Source: Rosa chinensis (Eukaryota > Streptophyta > Magnoliopsida > Rosales > Rosaceae). From it: DNA of 64,000 bases. The translations under genes and the position numbers were made by a program. Shown here one piece after another: positions 48,261 through 60,044 of the stretch (position 1 is its first letter; each line of letters starts with the position of its first letter). The stretch spans positions 19,975,555 to 20,039,554 of the forward strand of contig NC_037093.1 in NCBI RefSeq assembly GCF_002994745.2, written 5' to 3'. The notes below the pieces were generated by a model that saw nothing but the letters and a program-made list of their open reading frames with translations, had not been told where the DNA came from and searched no databases.

Positions 48261-51200
48261 TACATGACAATCATCACAAAGATCCACCATACTGATGTCA
48301 TCGATTCATTACACAAATATTCCCACATAAACTTTTCATGACAATCATCACAAAGATTCACCACGAAGTCACAAATACATGAATATATATGTGTATATAT
48401 ATATATATACCCCATAATATATATATAGACACACATAGTCATCCACTTAGAAATGCCACTAATACCAACTATAGTCGTAGTTAACCTAATAACTCCAAGA
48501 CAATAGGGTAGTCATGCTCATAACAAATATCGATCATATTCATAACAAATATTGATCCTGCTCATAACAAATATCAATCATGTTCATAACAAATATCGAT
48601 TCTACTCATAACAACATCGATCCTGCTCATAACACATATCGATCATACTCATAACAATTATCGTGAGATTTCCCCAACAAACGATAAAGGTAATTCGTTC
48701 ACAAATGAACCTTGTGAGATTACTCACCTCGAAACTCCCACTGCGTCTTCAATTCAGGACAAGGCAGCCAATCCACAAAATAGCCGTCCAAGGGGTACTA
48801 CGTCACGTACCTAAGGAATTATAGCTCTCATTCAGTCAACGAATCACAAGATGTTCGAAACCCTAAATCAAACCAAAATTCCCAAGGTGACGCCAAATGA
48901 GGCGAAACCACATCCAAGGCCTCCCAAAGTCCCCGGAATACGTCCACGATCGATGTGACCAAACCACAAGTCGACCGGACGCTCAAATCCTCACGGATAG
49001 CATAAATTGGTCGGTATGAAACTACAAAAATCATAACAATTCCAAACGAACTCCAAAACTTGCATATTATATATCGAAACGCTCGTATCAACGAGTAGAA
49101 CATATATAATACCAAAACCAATTCCTTAAGTGGCCGGAACACCGCCGGAACGCCACCACAGACGGTGGTGCACCGCCGCCGGCCAAAAACTCAATATTTC
49201 ACAAAACTCCCAACATCAAAAAGCTTCATCTAAGCATGCTTGTGAACTTTCATAACTGGATCGAAGTCAGAAAACAAGCCTAAGGGATCGAAAACTACCT
49301 CACAAGCCGTGAACAGTAATCCAATCCGAGTTGATCGAAGTTTCACGTGAACAATAATCCAATCCGAGTTGATCGAAGTTTCACGTGAATCGATCCAAAC
49401 AACCACCAAGGATCGATCGGCGAAGCTATTCTGAGCTCAACCAAGGAATCGTTGAAGCCATGAAGTCGCCGAAGTTGTGTTTTCCGGCCGGGTCCGAAAA
49501 CACCAACCTGCACCGCCTTCTACCGACGCTACCACCGAGAATCGGTGCTAGAGGACACCACAGGGACGACCAGACGGAGGAGACGATCCTATCTGGAAAG
49601 TTTCGTCGCCGGAGATCGCCGCAATTGGCCGGAAAAGTCGGGTCGGATCGACCGGGTCCGGGTCGGGTCAGTCGGATTATTTCGATTCTGAAGGTGCAGC
49701 CGAGAGAGAAAAGAGAGAGAAAGTAAACTTCCGAAAATGGAAGAAATGAAAATAGTAAGTTTCCAACTTGGGAAACTTCTATTTATACTAAAATGGAAAT
49801 TCCTTCCAATGGCCATAACTTTCTCATACGAACTCCGATTCTAGCGTTCTACATATCCACAAACTCGTATCGACACGCTCTACAACTTTCGTGAAGGAAG
49901 TTTTCGGAGAATCTGATAGGAGCATAAAATGAGACGTTAATAATGTTTAAACCCTATATTTTGCTAAGTTATTTCCTTTATCTTGATCAATTTAACTTAG
50001 TTAGTGTTTTTCAGGTGAAAATGGAGTCTCAAAGTCCAAAAATGGCTAAGGAAGCACAAGTGGCGCAAAAATGGAAAGAAATGAAGAAATGGAAGTTCTC
50101 CCAGTTTGACTAGGAAAAGGAATCCTAGTTGGAGTAGGAATCAGAAGCTGACTTGGATTCAAACTCTTAAGTCGCGGAAATTAGAAGTTCTACTTGGACA
50201 GGGAAACCCAATTCTACATAGATAAGGAATCCTAGTGTGATAAGGAGTCCCTGTTGGATAAGGATTACTCAAGAAGGTTCCGGAAGAGTGTAGAAGAATC
50301 GCAGAAAAGAAGTTTGTATTCAACTAGGAAACCTACTTGCATATGGAGTTCTACTCATGCTAGGAAAGCTATGGAACGATCATGAAGCATCTAGAAGACT
50401 CAAGAAGATCATATGCCGTGCACATGGAAGAGGAAGCAACAAGAGATTCGAATTACAAAGCAATATGGAATTTGGACTTCTTGTTGAGTAAGGATTGAAT
50501 TGCCGTGAGATTCTTGAAGGTTCTAGGCTACTTCAGAATAGGCGTGGAAGGCATGTGAGAGGCATGTGATGTGAAGGAAAACCGAATTGGACTCAACTTG
50601 TGCCTAAAAAGTCGAAACCCATACAGATTCGGAAATCTGCCTGTGCAGATCAGTCAACTTCAACGGAGTGTCATAAATCAATAAGAGCTCAGAAAATTAT
50701 GATCTTTATATGGTTGGAAAGATACAGATGTCTAGTTTCCAGAGCTCTTTACAGCTCATCAATAGCTATTTTCTAGAGAAAGTTATGGCCGTTTTAGTGG
50801 ACTGAGGTCAATCCTGCCGGAAATCTGTTTCGTGAGAAAGAAGTCCTAAATCAACACAAACTAAGAGAAACCAAGTAGAAACGAATTGGGAGTGCCTTGG
50901 GACGTCTTCCTATAAATACCTTGTGTATTAGACGTTTCAAGGTTCAGAATTTTCTCCACAATTTCGTATTCTCACTCGTTCTCTCTAGTTTTCAGGTTTT
51001 CGCAATCTTCAAGGAGCAAGGCCGTGACCATCCATCTTCCTAGCCGCGATCAACACTTGTGCACCACCTTGGAGCTGCTTTGGACCTTGGGACGTGATCA
51101 AGGGTTGTCCACACCATCATCTTTTGATGTATTTTTACGGTTATGGCTTTCTTGTAGTTAGAATTTCTGCTTTGGAATTTCTGTTGTTTAAACCGAAACT

Positions 51201-52489
51201 ATGATGTGACAAACTGATTTTTGGATGCAATTTAGATGGTTCTTTTGATGATTGATGTGTTTATGTGTTCTTGATCTTGCTTAGTTGCCGAAATTAAAGA
51301 ATAATAATATGGTTTTATGCTTCATTACATGTTAACGATTTTCTAAGTCTGACAAACAATTAGGATGACTTGCTAGTAATTAGGGTTGATGCTTTGTGAA
51401 CCTTAATTCGAATTAAGTAGTAAAGGCTTGCTTTGATGAATTGACTTGTTAGGATGACTTGCTTTGATGAATTGACCAATTAGGATGACTTGCATGTGAT
51501 GAATTGACTTGTTTTGAGTGCTTGGATTTGCATGTTCATCAATTCTTTCTTGAATTTAATGATTTGAAAACGGATTTTCAATGCAGTTGCTTTGATTGTG
51601 TGATGTCTACTTTTCGAAATAAATTGGTCTAGTGCTTTGCTATTTCGATTAACATAAGAAAGGAAGTTAAAAGGGACATTGGTTGCTTTGATCTTTGTGT
51701 CTTGATTGATGGTGTTCTTGGCAATTAATAAAGATGAAGGGATGCATGAATATGTTGTTCTTGATTGTTCTTGATGAATTCTTCTTTTCCCACCTTTGTA
51801 AATAAAAACAATTTTAATCTTTGTTTACTTTCTGAAAATTTCGATTTCATTCTTTAAAAAGCCCCCTATCTTTATGTTTTCTTGGTGTAAATAATTAAAA
51901 TTAACTTAGAATTTTAGGTAGCATGTTAACTTAGATAATAAAATAAAATAAATTAAAAAAATGTTTTTAAAAATTTGTGAATAGTGTCTCCGTGAATAGT
52001 AAATATGTGTTAGTGTTTTCTAGGAATTAATTTGGTGGTTTTTAGGAGTTTGTTATGTGTTTTTTATGTGCTCCTATTTTATAGGGATTGGTTCCTTATT
52101 TTTAGGAAAAGTAGTTAGAGTTAGTTTTGACTTAGTATACTTTGTTTGACTTGGTCTTTAATATGTTTTCTTGTAGATTAAGTATTCCTAATTAGTGTAT
52201 GACTAGTATTCCTTGTTGTATATGGATTTCTAATATAACTATGACTTGTAAAATGTATTCTAGTAGGAGCAGGATTCCTAATTTAACTCTAACTTGGATT
52301 CTTAGTAAATTTCGAATTGTTGTCTATATATACTTGTTATTTTCGTTTGTTTTGTAAATTCTTTTCCTTATTTTCGTTTCACATGTAAGTACCCTCAATC
52401 CCCGGCTTGAACGATCCCTGCTTATCCTATACTAACGCTCGACATTTTCAGGGTTTAAATTGGCGAATGCTTTTGCACGTGTCAATTTT

Positions 52490-52506
52490 TGGCACCGTTG
52501 CCGGGG
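52490..52506 (+). promoter_or_regulatory. Primer binding site, tRNA-Asp type
   Basis: TGGCACCGTTGCCGGGG matches the complement of the plant tRNA-Asp 3' end (TGGCGCCGTTGCCGGGG) at 16 of 17 bases. It lies six bases after the probable LTR end, the position where minus-strand DNA synthesis of the nested element would start. Confidence 0.75.
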
Positions 52507-53650
52507 ATTGAAAAGTCTTCATGTGATGAAAACGCCACTAAGGTATGATTTTGGTAAGGGATTATGAACTGTTATGGAATAGGTGAAGTCTCGTTTGTTG
52601 ATATTAGCCTTAACCCCTTATTAGTACCTGATTCAGGTCTTTTAAGGTTGAGGGCGGCTTTTATTAACACTTGAAAAATGTTTTATACTTAGGCCTTTTC
52701 TTATCTAAGTAAGTATAGCCTATGTGAAATGGTGACTAGGAAGGGGACAACGTCCATGATGGGTTTTGAATCCAGAAGTGCAATCAAACAAGCCTAAACC
52801 ACTATGTGGGAGTAGCTTGTGCCAAAATGGTTTCTACCTCTCGTGTTCGTCCTCCCCCGCACTGGCCATTTCAGTAAGGTTGCCCAAAAGATTTGAAAGG
52901 AAGTTTGTGTAGACAAGGACTTGGGCCGCACGTCCAAAACAATGGTTCATGATGTCTTGTTGAAGTCATATACTTGGACAATTTTCGAGAATAGTTGGGT
53001 TTGGTAAGAAGTTGTGAGTCATAATGGACTAGGTGAAATATTCTCTTGTTAATACTTGTCAAAGTTTTCTTTATCAAGTAGGCACACTTTATTAGCACAG
53101 GGTGTCTAGGTTGATTGGATACGAGAAGTGCTAGCAAAGGGTCTCGTCCCCTGCTAATCAAGTGAGCTGAGCTCCGCCAAAATCATTCCTCTACTACCTG
53201 GCTCTGTGTGAAAAGAGTAACCAAAAGATAAAGGGAAGGGAGACTTGTATTAAAACTAGAATCTTTGGGCCGTGTGTCTAAACCTTGATTCACGATTCCT
53301 TATTGGAGTTAACTACTCAAAAATTGTAAAACTTGTAAATATATACATAAAATTTCGTTGGTATATTCATACTTGTGATGTTTTGGTGTGTATATATTGG
53401 AATAAATGGAGGTGCAAGTCTAGGCTGAAAGACTTTAAACATTAAGCGCTGCATGGGAGGCAACCCATTTCAACTGTAGCTGTGGAGGAGCCATCAACGC
53501 AGATTTGCTTTCTTGAACTCTTCCTTCTCTTTTATTTTCGAAAACTTTGTCTTTGTTTTAGGTTTCATTGCGTTAACTCTTATGCCATGCTTGATTTATG
53601 CTTTGCATGCTTTATACTTGTTTATACATTGAGGATAATGCATGATTTAA

Positions 53651-53664
53651 GTGTGGGGGAAGGG
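53651..53664 (+). promoter_or_regulatory. Candidate polypurine tract
   Basis: GTGTGGGGGAAGGG after GAGGATAATGCATGATTTAA, a context common just before the 3' LTR of plant gypsy-type elements. Here it is followed by only a stub. Confidence 0.5.
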
Positions 53665-54335
53665 TTTAACATTTCACTTTGTTTTTAGATAGTTAGTTTG
53701 AATCCCAACGTATAAAAAGTCAACCTTTTCAAACCCCCTAAAACCATACTTTTCGAATAAAAATTCGTCCGAAACACTTCCGCTCCGTCCACAAGCCACG
53801 AAATCGTCCAACTGTTATAAAATTAATTCCGGAAAATCCTCGGAAAATAATTACGAATTTCCGGGGCATCACATTTCCTTCTTTGTGTTCCATCAAATTT
53901 CTCAGCTACCAAACAATAGAGTAATAACCTTAGAAGTTAGAATTAATAGGCAAGGTGTGAAAAAAAACATCAAAATTAAAATTAAAATTCTCCTCATCAT
54001 ATATCTGCATATGGTTATGCGAACTACAAAGATAGCTAAGTTTGAAATCTAACTCATTCTTATACAGTTTCGCAAATCATGGCCATTCGCTCGGAGATGC
54101 TCAATTTCGCAAAAGGTCTTCCCCTAACTGCTCTCTCACCTTTTAATTTCGACTTGTTTGGCACTGGATGCCTTTAACTCTTTAGTCTTTCACTGTTTTC
54201 TTAACTTTTGCTAGTCTTTTAGAAGAGATTGTATCTAGTTGTTTCAGACTTGTTTGTCCTCTTCACTTCTCAATTTTCCATGCAAAATTCTACTAAATAA
54301 TTCACAATCATAAACAGGGTGTAGAAGTTGTAGAC

Positions 54336-54486
54336 CTTCTTTAGGTACTGGAAGTAAGAGGAATGTCTATGCTGGTTCTTGTTCTTGTAGACCACTCTTT
54401 CGAGAATGGCACACTCATCTCAGAGCTGACCAAGCAACGACATTAACTTCTCCTCAAGAGCTTCTGCTTCAGAATCCATTAGGAAC
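54336..54486 (-). pseudogene. Captured first coding exon, NEPRO-like N-terminus
   Basis: A 151-bp exon-like segment with acceptor (TATGTAG before 54486) and donor (AAG|GTCTAC after 54336). The ATG at 54479 opens MDSEAEALEEKLMSLLGQL, then an in-frame TGA at codon 20 (54422-54420), then DECAILERVVYKNKNQHRHS and SYFQYLKK. This resembles, from memory, the N-terminus of plant nucleolus-and-neural-progenitor-like (DUF4477) proteins. An exon-like 5' leader with a TTCAG|GTACCC donor at 55178 precedes it. The downstream coding part of that domain is absent, so it is a gene fragment, most simply one carried by the Helitron. Confidence 0.5.
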
Positions 54487-55560
54487 CTACATATTATAAT
54501 TGTTATATATTATGGTCTAGCAGTCCAAAGCTCTAATTATATAAGAAGGAAAAATCTATTTATAAAAATTGTTGATGTTAGGCAACAGACCAGCATGAAC
54601 ATATGTTCCTGCAGCTAGTTGATGCATAGTCTATATGGATTGATATACATATCATTTGTTCTAAAACCCACCACACAGATTTGTCCACTTTCTCCCCAAA
54701 TCAAAACCCAATAACCCCTTGATAAGTTTGTCACTTATTTGCAGAACCAACAATGAAAAGGAAGAAGGGCCGTCCTGGAAAGTATTGGGGCACTCTGAAC
54801 TTGAGTATTCCAGTAATTGATCAGAGAATTATAAATGGTACAAAGGTCTGATGTTATATAGAACCAAATTCTAATGCCAAAACAAACCCAGATTGAAAAA
54901 CCCAATACCCTTCTTTCATATGCAGCACCCATAATTGCATCCACCGAAATTCAAAACCAATCAACCAAATTTGAACGCAGGACTTATTATTGAACCAAAC
55001 CCCAAATTATAAATCCAAGCGTATAATATCAAATCAAACTACCAAATCAATCAAAACAACAACAGATCAAGCCAAATAATCACACTACATCCCACAACAA
55101 AACTCCAAATAACAGAAAAATCAAAGAACAAACACAAAACAAAAGCTTGAAACAGTGATACGAAACTAATTGGGTACCTGAATTCTTCGAACCTTAGCTC
55201 TCCAGACCCAATAACATCCCACAAATTCGCCTCCGAATCAACCAAACCCATAGAAAAGATGAACTGGCTATCGCTCAAAACTCTGGGAATCCAAGTCCCA
55301 GCAGAGGGCAGATAACAAAAATACCAAAAGCTAGAAAGCCAAACCTTGATGAGCCTGATAATCTGGAAGAGTCGATGTCGCTGTCGCTGTAGAAGTGGAG
55401 ATAAAGGCTTCTAGATGCAAATACCCAGGACGAATGGCAACGATGTAAATTTTTATAAAATAAGGGCAGAATTACGATTATATCATCGGCTCGGCTCGAG
55501 CCGCTACTGTTACCGGCTTAGTAACAGTAACCATCCCACCAACTTTAGTATATAGTATGA

Positions 55561-56012
55561 TATCTGATGGAATTGTTGCTTCAGAGAGGTTAATATTAAA
55601 AAGATTAAAGTTAAGATTGTTGTTCAAATTAGAGTTTAGCCTAAATTTGAATTTTAAATTTACGGCCTAGGCGTCTATTTATAGTCTAAATTTTAAAACT
55701 AAACTCTAAACTTTAAATGACCAATAAAATATATATAAAAAATTAATAAAAAATAATTATATATTAATACGTTAAAAAATACTTCGGTTCATCAAATACA
55801 TTACTAGACATTATCAATATATTTTTTAATATGAAGATTGTGAATTGAACTATGAGATGTATTCACCATTCAATTTGATTAATTGGACCACATAGATGTA
55901 CACGACTCGTGAGCAACAATGCAGTTACTCTGTTACTTTGTCTCATTGTACGAGAAATTATAGTTTTTTTTTTAAACGACAATTATAATTGGGTTTTAGT
56001 ATTTTCAACCAC
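55561..56012. other. AT-rich spacer
   Basis: No gene or repeat structure recognised. Confidence 0.5.
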
Positions 56013-56025
56013 CACATCTGAGATC

Positions 56026-56149
56026 TTTTTTTTCTTTTTTTTTTTATCAAATAAACAATTCAAATGCTACAACTAGTTTTTAATGAGTCGAACTCACAAC
56101 TTCTCATTTACGAAAAGGAGACTATGACACTAGACCAAATGGTATTGGA
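56026..56149 (-). mobile_element. tRNA-derived SINE, 124 bp
   Basis: Minus strand: TTTGGTCTAGTGTCATAG (A-box-like), then GAGTTCGACTC (B box, 56095-56085), a short body and an A-rich tail at 56026-56045. A perfect 13-bp duplication CACATCTGAGATC lies at 56013-56025 and 56150-56162. Pol III promoter layout, tail and duplication together define a SINE mobilised by LINE machinery. Confidence 0.85.
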
Positions 56150-56162
56150 CACATCTGAGATC

Positions 56163-56731
56163 CTTTGTCTCTAAGTAATTATTCCAACGTAAATGTGGAA
56201 ATTCAGTGACAAGTACTAATAGGGAAAGGTTTCTAAGAATTATGTCATTATGACAGACAATATGAAGAAGTTTTCAAATATATATAGTTCGTTGCCTTTT
56301 TTTTTTTTTTTAGTAAACCATTTGCTTTTAGGCTCAATTTCATTGTATAGTTCGCCTGTCATCTTTTTAGAGAAAATATTAAACAAACTATTACCTATAT
56401 GTATGGCAACTTAAAGGATAAGAAGTTTAAATGTTGGTAATGTTTTCTCACTCGTCTTTCGATCATATAAATTTACATACCATATATATCTCACATTTAC
56501 AATCAAAATTTAATTTTAAATTCACTTTATAAACTAGACCTTAGCACTTAAGACTCATTTACCTGTTTTTGGCGCCTAGTTCCCATTTGAGTTTGTCATC
56601 TTGCACATATCCTTATTCTTTCAAAACGCTTATATGAAGAATAGTGGGGGAAGACAAACTTAGAGTGGTAAAATATATTTTCAATTATTATTAGTTTTTT
56701 TTTTTTCGGTAGATGAAGAAATACAAATACA
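56163..56731. other. Spacer, no gene seen
   Basis: Two poly(T) tracts (about 56,299-56,312 and 56,697-56,706). The second may be the A tail of a minus-strand retroposed fragment that includes the duplication at 56732. Confidence 0.45.
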
Positions 56732-56911
56732 AAGCAAAGCCTCAATTACAATCTGGCAAGATAACTAAAGTTGAAGCCTAGCACGCCTCTCGGATGGAAG
56801 CTAGTGAAACTAAATATGCTCAAGCAAAGCCTCAATTACAATCTGGCAAGATAACTACAGTTGAAAGCCTAGCTCGCCTCTCGGATGGAAGCTAGTGAAA
56901 CTAAATATGCT
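56732..56911. repeat. 90-bp tandem duplication
   Basis: GCAAAGCCTCAATTACAATC starts at 56734 and again at 56824; both units continue through GCCTCTCGGATGGAAGCTAG with only a few differences, so the duplication is recent. Confidence 0.9.
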
Positions 56912-57718
56912 CATCTTATATACTGTCCCAATTTCAGCACTCGAAAGACAATAAGTAACGAAGTATAAAACCTAATACAATTCTTAGAGGAAGAAATGTT
57001 AGATAATCACAAATAAAAAACCTCACTTGCCAATTGCTATCTCGGAGGAGACCGTCAACTGGGTTTATTATGCCAACTTGGGTATGCTTGCAATGGATCT
57101 CTGGAGCTAAAAGAATGTTTTAAAGATTACTTCACTGTACTTAAGTAGTACTTTGGGCATAGCTTTAGAGACGTATCAAATGTGAAGATCAAGCGCCGCA
57201 GCGTGCATAGCAAAAGGAAAAGACATAATAATAAGGGATCGACCAACAGTCTTTTCTATTCATTAAGACCATACACTAACATAAAGAGAAGTGATATATG
57301 CAAGAAAATGAGAGACAGAGAAAGTCAGGTCCCATTGGCATTCAGCTGTAACCTGGTGTTATATATCAGTGCATGGACCAGCACTACAGTAACAATAAAG
57401 ATGACTGGTAAAGGCCATTATCTCTTTTATAATATGAGGTGGAGACCGTCATATCTCCAGTTATATCTCGAGTACAATTACATATTTTTCAGTGTTGATC
57501 TCATGCTTATATGTTTATCAAAACAATGTCATTTGTAGATTACAATTTACAAGGTACGTAAGCATTTCAGTTAATTAGTATTTGATACTTAAGCTTTATT
57601 GAGTAAATCAAAGATATAAAGTTTATTTTTATTTGAAATGATTGTAAGAGAGAGTTACTGATAAAATTATTATTATTATCTGCCATAATCGGACCCTAGT
57701 TTATTTACAATATCTACA
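56912..57718. other. Intergenic, no gene seen
   Basis: A 118-codon plus-strand frame (57182-57538) has no recognisable domain and unconvincing composition. Not called. Confidence 0.45.
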
Positions 57719-57904
57719 ACAAATCTAATTATAGGGGATCTTCCTTAATCTTTAGTATCGGGCCCTAGATGGTGACCAAATTAATCTGCGTAATTGGATT
57801 GGTCGATCGAAACAAATCTAATTATAGGGGATCTTCCTTAATCTTTAGTATAGGGCACTAGATGGTGACCTAATAAATCTGCGTAATTAGATTGGTCGAT
57901 CGAT
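57719..57904. repeat. 93-bp tandem duplication
   Basis: AAATCTAATTATAGGGGATC begins at 57721 and 57814. The units are over 90 percent alike through GATTGGTCGATCGA. Confidence 0.9.
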
Positions 57905-58008
57905 TATATGATTAACATGGTTCTTCAGAAATACGATAATATTGTATCGATCTATACTTTGGGTCTTTGGTCAAACTCAGTGTAAAGAGGGGAAGCAGCA
58001 CTTGAGAC

Positions 58009-58054
<46 letters not shown>

Positions 58055-58539
58055 AAAATGAGAAGACAAAAGATAAAGGGGCCAAGATCGAGTAGCTAGT
58101 TTTTCTGTTTATTATGACCACAGAGAGAAAGTGATGGAGGAAATGAGATGGAGAAAGCCAGGTCCCATATGGCCTCAGCTAATCCTAAAGTCTGATTGTA
58201 ATGTATGCAATTGGAGAGAGAGAGAGTAAAAAAGGTAGGGAGGGGTGTGGTGAGGAGGGGGCGGGGGGGATGAGCTAGGGTCCCTGAATTGATCGATAAT
58301 GGAAGTAGCCTTCATCCTCTCTGGAACTAGTTCCTACAAATCAAAATTATGTCTGGTACCTAGATATACCCTTCTTTTGTTGCTTCAAGCTAGCTTTAGA
58401 TGGCTCCATATACTAATTTGCAAGTAAAGCATATATAATTTCAACTTATAGTCTTACTCGCATCATTATATATAGACTACCTAGCTACGCTCTAGTTTAA
58501 GTTTAAGGAGCTAGTCATTATTAACGTTTTGGAATATTT

Positions 58540-58541
<2 letters not shown>
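57905..58541. other. Purine-rich spacer with GA repeats
   Basis: Contains (GA)21 at 58011-58053, a shorter GA run near 58,213, and G-rich AGGAGGGGGCGGGGGG at about 58,254-58,269. It could be an upstream region of a gene beyond the window; no coding evidence. Confidence 0.45.
58011..58053. repeat. (GA)21 microsatellite
   Basis: Uninterrupted GA dinucleotide run of about 43 bases. Confidence 0.95.

Positions 58542-58578
<37 letters not shown>
58542..58578. repeat. (AT)18 microsatellite
   Basis: Uninterrupted AT run just left of the first Tourist-like MITE. Confidence 0.95.
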
Positions 58579-58581
<3 letters not shown>

Positions 58582-58601
58582 GTCAATCACGGTCACTTTT
58601 A

Positions 58602-59377
58602 GAGCATCTTTAGTAATGTTAGCCATATTTTAGTTAAAGTAGCTAAAAAGTTATTTTGGCTAGCTAGCCACTTTTAAAAAACGTCTGCATCAGTTCTCTC
58701 TATTTTAGCTAATTTAAAATTTATATTAATTTTTAAATGAAGATTAAATAATTTAATTGTATTTATAAATTACATAAAATTACTTTAAAAAAATGTTTTA
58801 AATTGTAGAGAGCCACACTTCGCTCTCTATATTTAGGAGCGAACAATTCTTAGGTTCATGATGAGCATATTCACCATCTCTTGCGATTAAGGCATAATAA
58901 CTTTATAATTTTCTAATCCGACCATTCATGTTGTATAACGTAATACAAAGATTAGCTCTGTAAAAAACCAATCAAATTGAAGACCTTTTAGTCATTCATT
59001 TCTATGAAATACATGGACGGTTCATCATAATAGTAGTAAGTGTTGTTAGAACCATCCATTTGTTTGATTCAATTAGATAATTAAACGATTTCTGATTCGA
59101 TTGATTTTTTATAGAGAGGATCTTTAAAGGCTTATTTAAGATATATATCGTTGGATTATAAATTTATTAAGTGAAAGTATTTTAATTGACAATGGGGGTG
59201 AATATGCTCGTTCACCCTAGGGGTGAACCTAAGAATTGTTCTTTAGGAGTGAAATAGCTAAAAGTTATAATAGAGACCCACTTATGAGTCTTGTGCAGCT
59301 GCTAAAATAGATAAAAAGCTAAACATGCTCTCCAAAATAGCTAAAGAACTAAAATAGAGAGTTTGCTAAAGATGCTC
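58602..59377. mobile_element. Tourist-like MITE, copy 1 (interrupted)
   Basis: Ends GAGCATCTTTAGTAATG and GCTAAAGATGCTC are inverted copies; the body matches copy 2 at 59418-60044 (TTTTAGCTAATTT, CTCTCTATATTTAGGAGCGA). The 3-bp flanks are TTA and TAA, not a clean match. A MULE-MITE is nested at 58841-59241. Confidence 0.7.
58841..59241. mobile_element. Foldback MULE-MITE, 401 bp
   Basis: Inverted ends GAACAATTCTTAGGTTCA and TGAACCTAAGAATTGTTC; 9-bp duplication with one mismatch (TTTAGGAGC at 58832-58840, TTTAGGAGT at 59242-59250). The undisturbed site is visible in the second Tourist-like copy (TTTAGGAGCGAGATAG), confirming the insertion point. Confidence 0.78.
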
Positions 59378-59417
59378 TAATGCTCTAAGATTTGACTTAT
59401 GTCTATAAATGAGATTA

Positions 59418-60044
59418 GAGCATCTTTAGCAATGCTAGGCATTTTTGAGTCAAACTTTAGCCAAAATAGCTAAAATGTCATTTTGGCTAGCCACGTTAGA
59501 AATAGGTATGTATCAATGCTCTCTATTTTAGCTAATTTTGAGTTTATATTATTTTTCAAAAGAAAATTAAATAGTTTAAATGTATTTATAAATTACATAA
59601 AATAACCCAAAATGAATGTTTTGAATTATAGAAAGCCTCGTCTTACTCTCTATATTTAGGAGCGAGATAGCTAAAAGTTACAATGGAGAGCCACTTAGGA
59701 GTCTGGTGCAGCTACTAAAATATATAAAAAGCTAAACATGCTCTCCACGTTAGAAATAGGTATGTATCAATGCTCTCTATTTTAGCTAATTTTGAGTTTA
59801 TATTATTTTTCAAAAGAAGATTAAATAGTTTAAATGTATTTATAAATTACATAAAATAACCCAAAATGAATGTTTTAAATAATAGAAAGCCTCATCTCGC
59901 TCTCTATATTTAGGAGCAAGATAGCTAAAAGTTACAATGGAGAGCCACTTAGGAGTCTGGTGCAGCTACTAAAATATATAAAAAACTAAACATGCTCTCT
60001 AAAATAGCTAAGGAACCAAAATAGAGAGTCTGCTAAAGATGCTC
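59418..60044. mobile_element. Tourist-like MITE, copy 2, with internal duplication
   Basis: TIRs GAGCATCTTTAGCA / TGCTAAAGATGCTC and a 3-bp TTA duplication at 59415-59417 and 60045-60047, the hallmark of PIF/Harbinger-derived Tourist MITEs. A 254-bp internal segment (CCACGTTAGAAATAGGTATG at 59491 and 59745) is duplicated in tandem, making it longer than a simple copy. Confidence 0.8.

Larger units (their letters stand above)
49914..53699 (+). mobile_element. LTR-type element nested in solo LTR, no recognisable 3' LTR
   Basis: Inserted in solo LTR copy 2 with a perfect 5-bp duplication GAATC at 49909-49913 and 53700-53704. It starts TGATAGGAGCATAAAATG. An LTR-like 5' region holds TATA boxes near 50931 and 52323 and ends about 52484 (...GTGTCA). 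A tRNA-Asp primer site follows, then 1.1 kb without gag or pol, then TTTAAGTGTGGGGGAAGGG (53648-53664), like a polypurine tract. After that only about 35 bases remain before the duplication, so a 3' LTR is missing or not recognisable. Probably a non-autonomous gypsy-type element or a composite. Confidence 0.6.
47018..53873 (-). mobile_element. Solo LTR, copy 2 (about 3.1 kb), interrupted
   Basis: Minus-strand LTR starting TGTGATGCCC at 53873 and ending GGGGCGTGACA at 47018, with a perfect 5-bp duplication TTTCC at 47013-47017 and 53874-53878. Same family as 14152-16883: shared TTGGGATTC, GAAAACTTCCTTCACGAAAG, GTATGAGAAAGTTATGGC and a TATA box (TATAAATA, 49787-49780). No internal retrotransposon sequence of its own. 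Split at 49913/53700 by another element. Own length about 3,065 bp. Confidence 0.82.
45615..55560 (-). mobile_element. Non-autonomous Helitron with exon-like host pieces, nested LTRs
   Basis: On the minus strand the 5' end reads A|TCATACTATATACTAAAG at 55560. The 3' end reads CCCGCAGCAAAGTGCGGG (6-bp perfect stem, 45644-45627) followed eight bases later by CTAG at 45618-45615 and a T, exactly the Helitron end rules (hairpin, CTRR, insertion between A and T). No terminal inverted repeats or duplication, as expected. A subterminal hairpin ACTGTTAC/GTAACAGT lies near the 5' end. Removing the solo LTR leaves about 3.1 kb with exon-like segments and no Rep/helicase, so it is non-autonomous. The pairing of these two ends is inferred. 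Confidence 0.62.

Noticed and set aside
57182..57538. 118-codon plus-strand frame
   Set aside because: No domain, mixed composition, and it lies in anonymous AT-rich sequence; likely chance.
57912..58121. Minus-strand frame with a Ser-Leu repeat
   Set aside because: Produced by the (GA)21 microsatellite.
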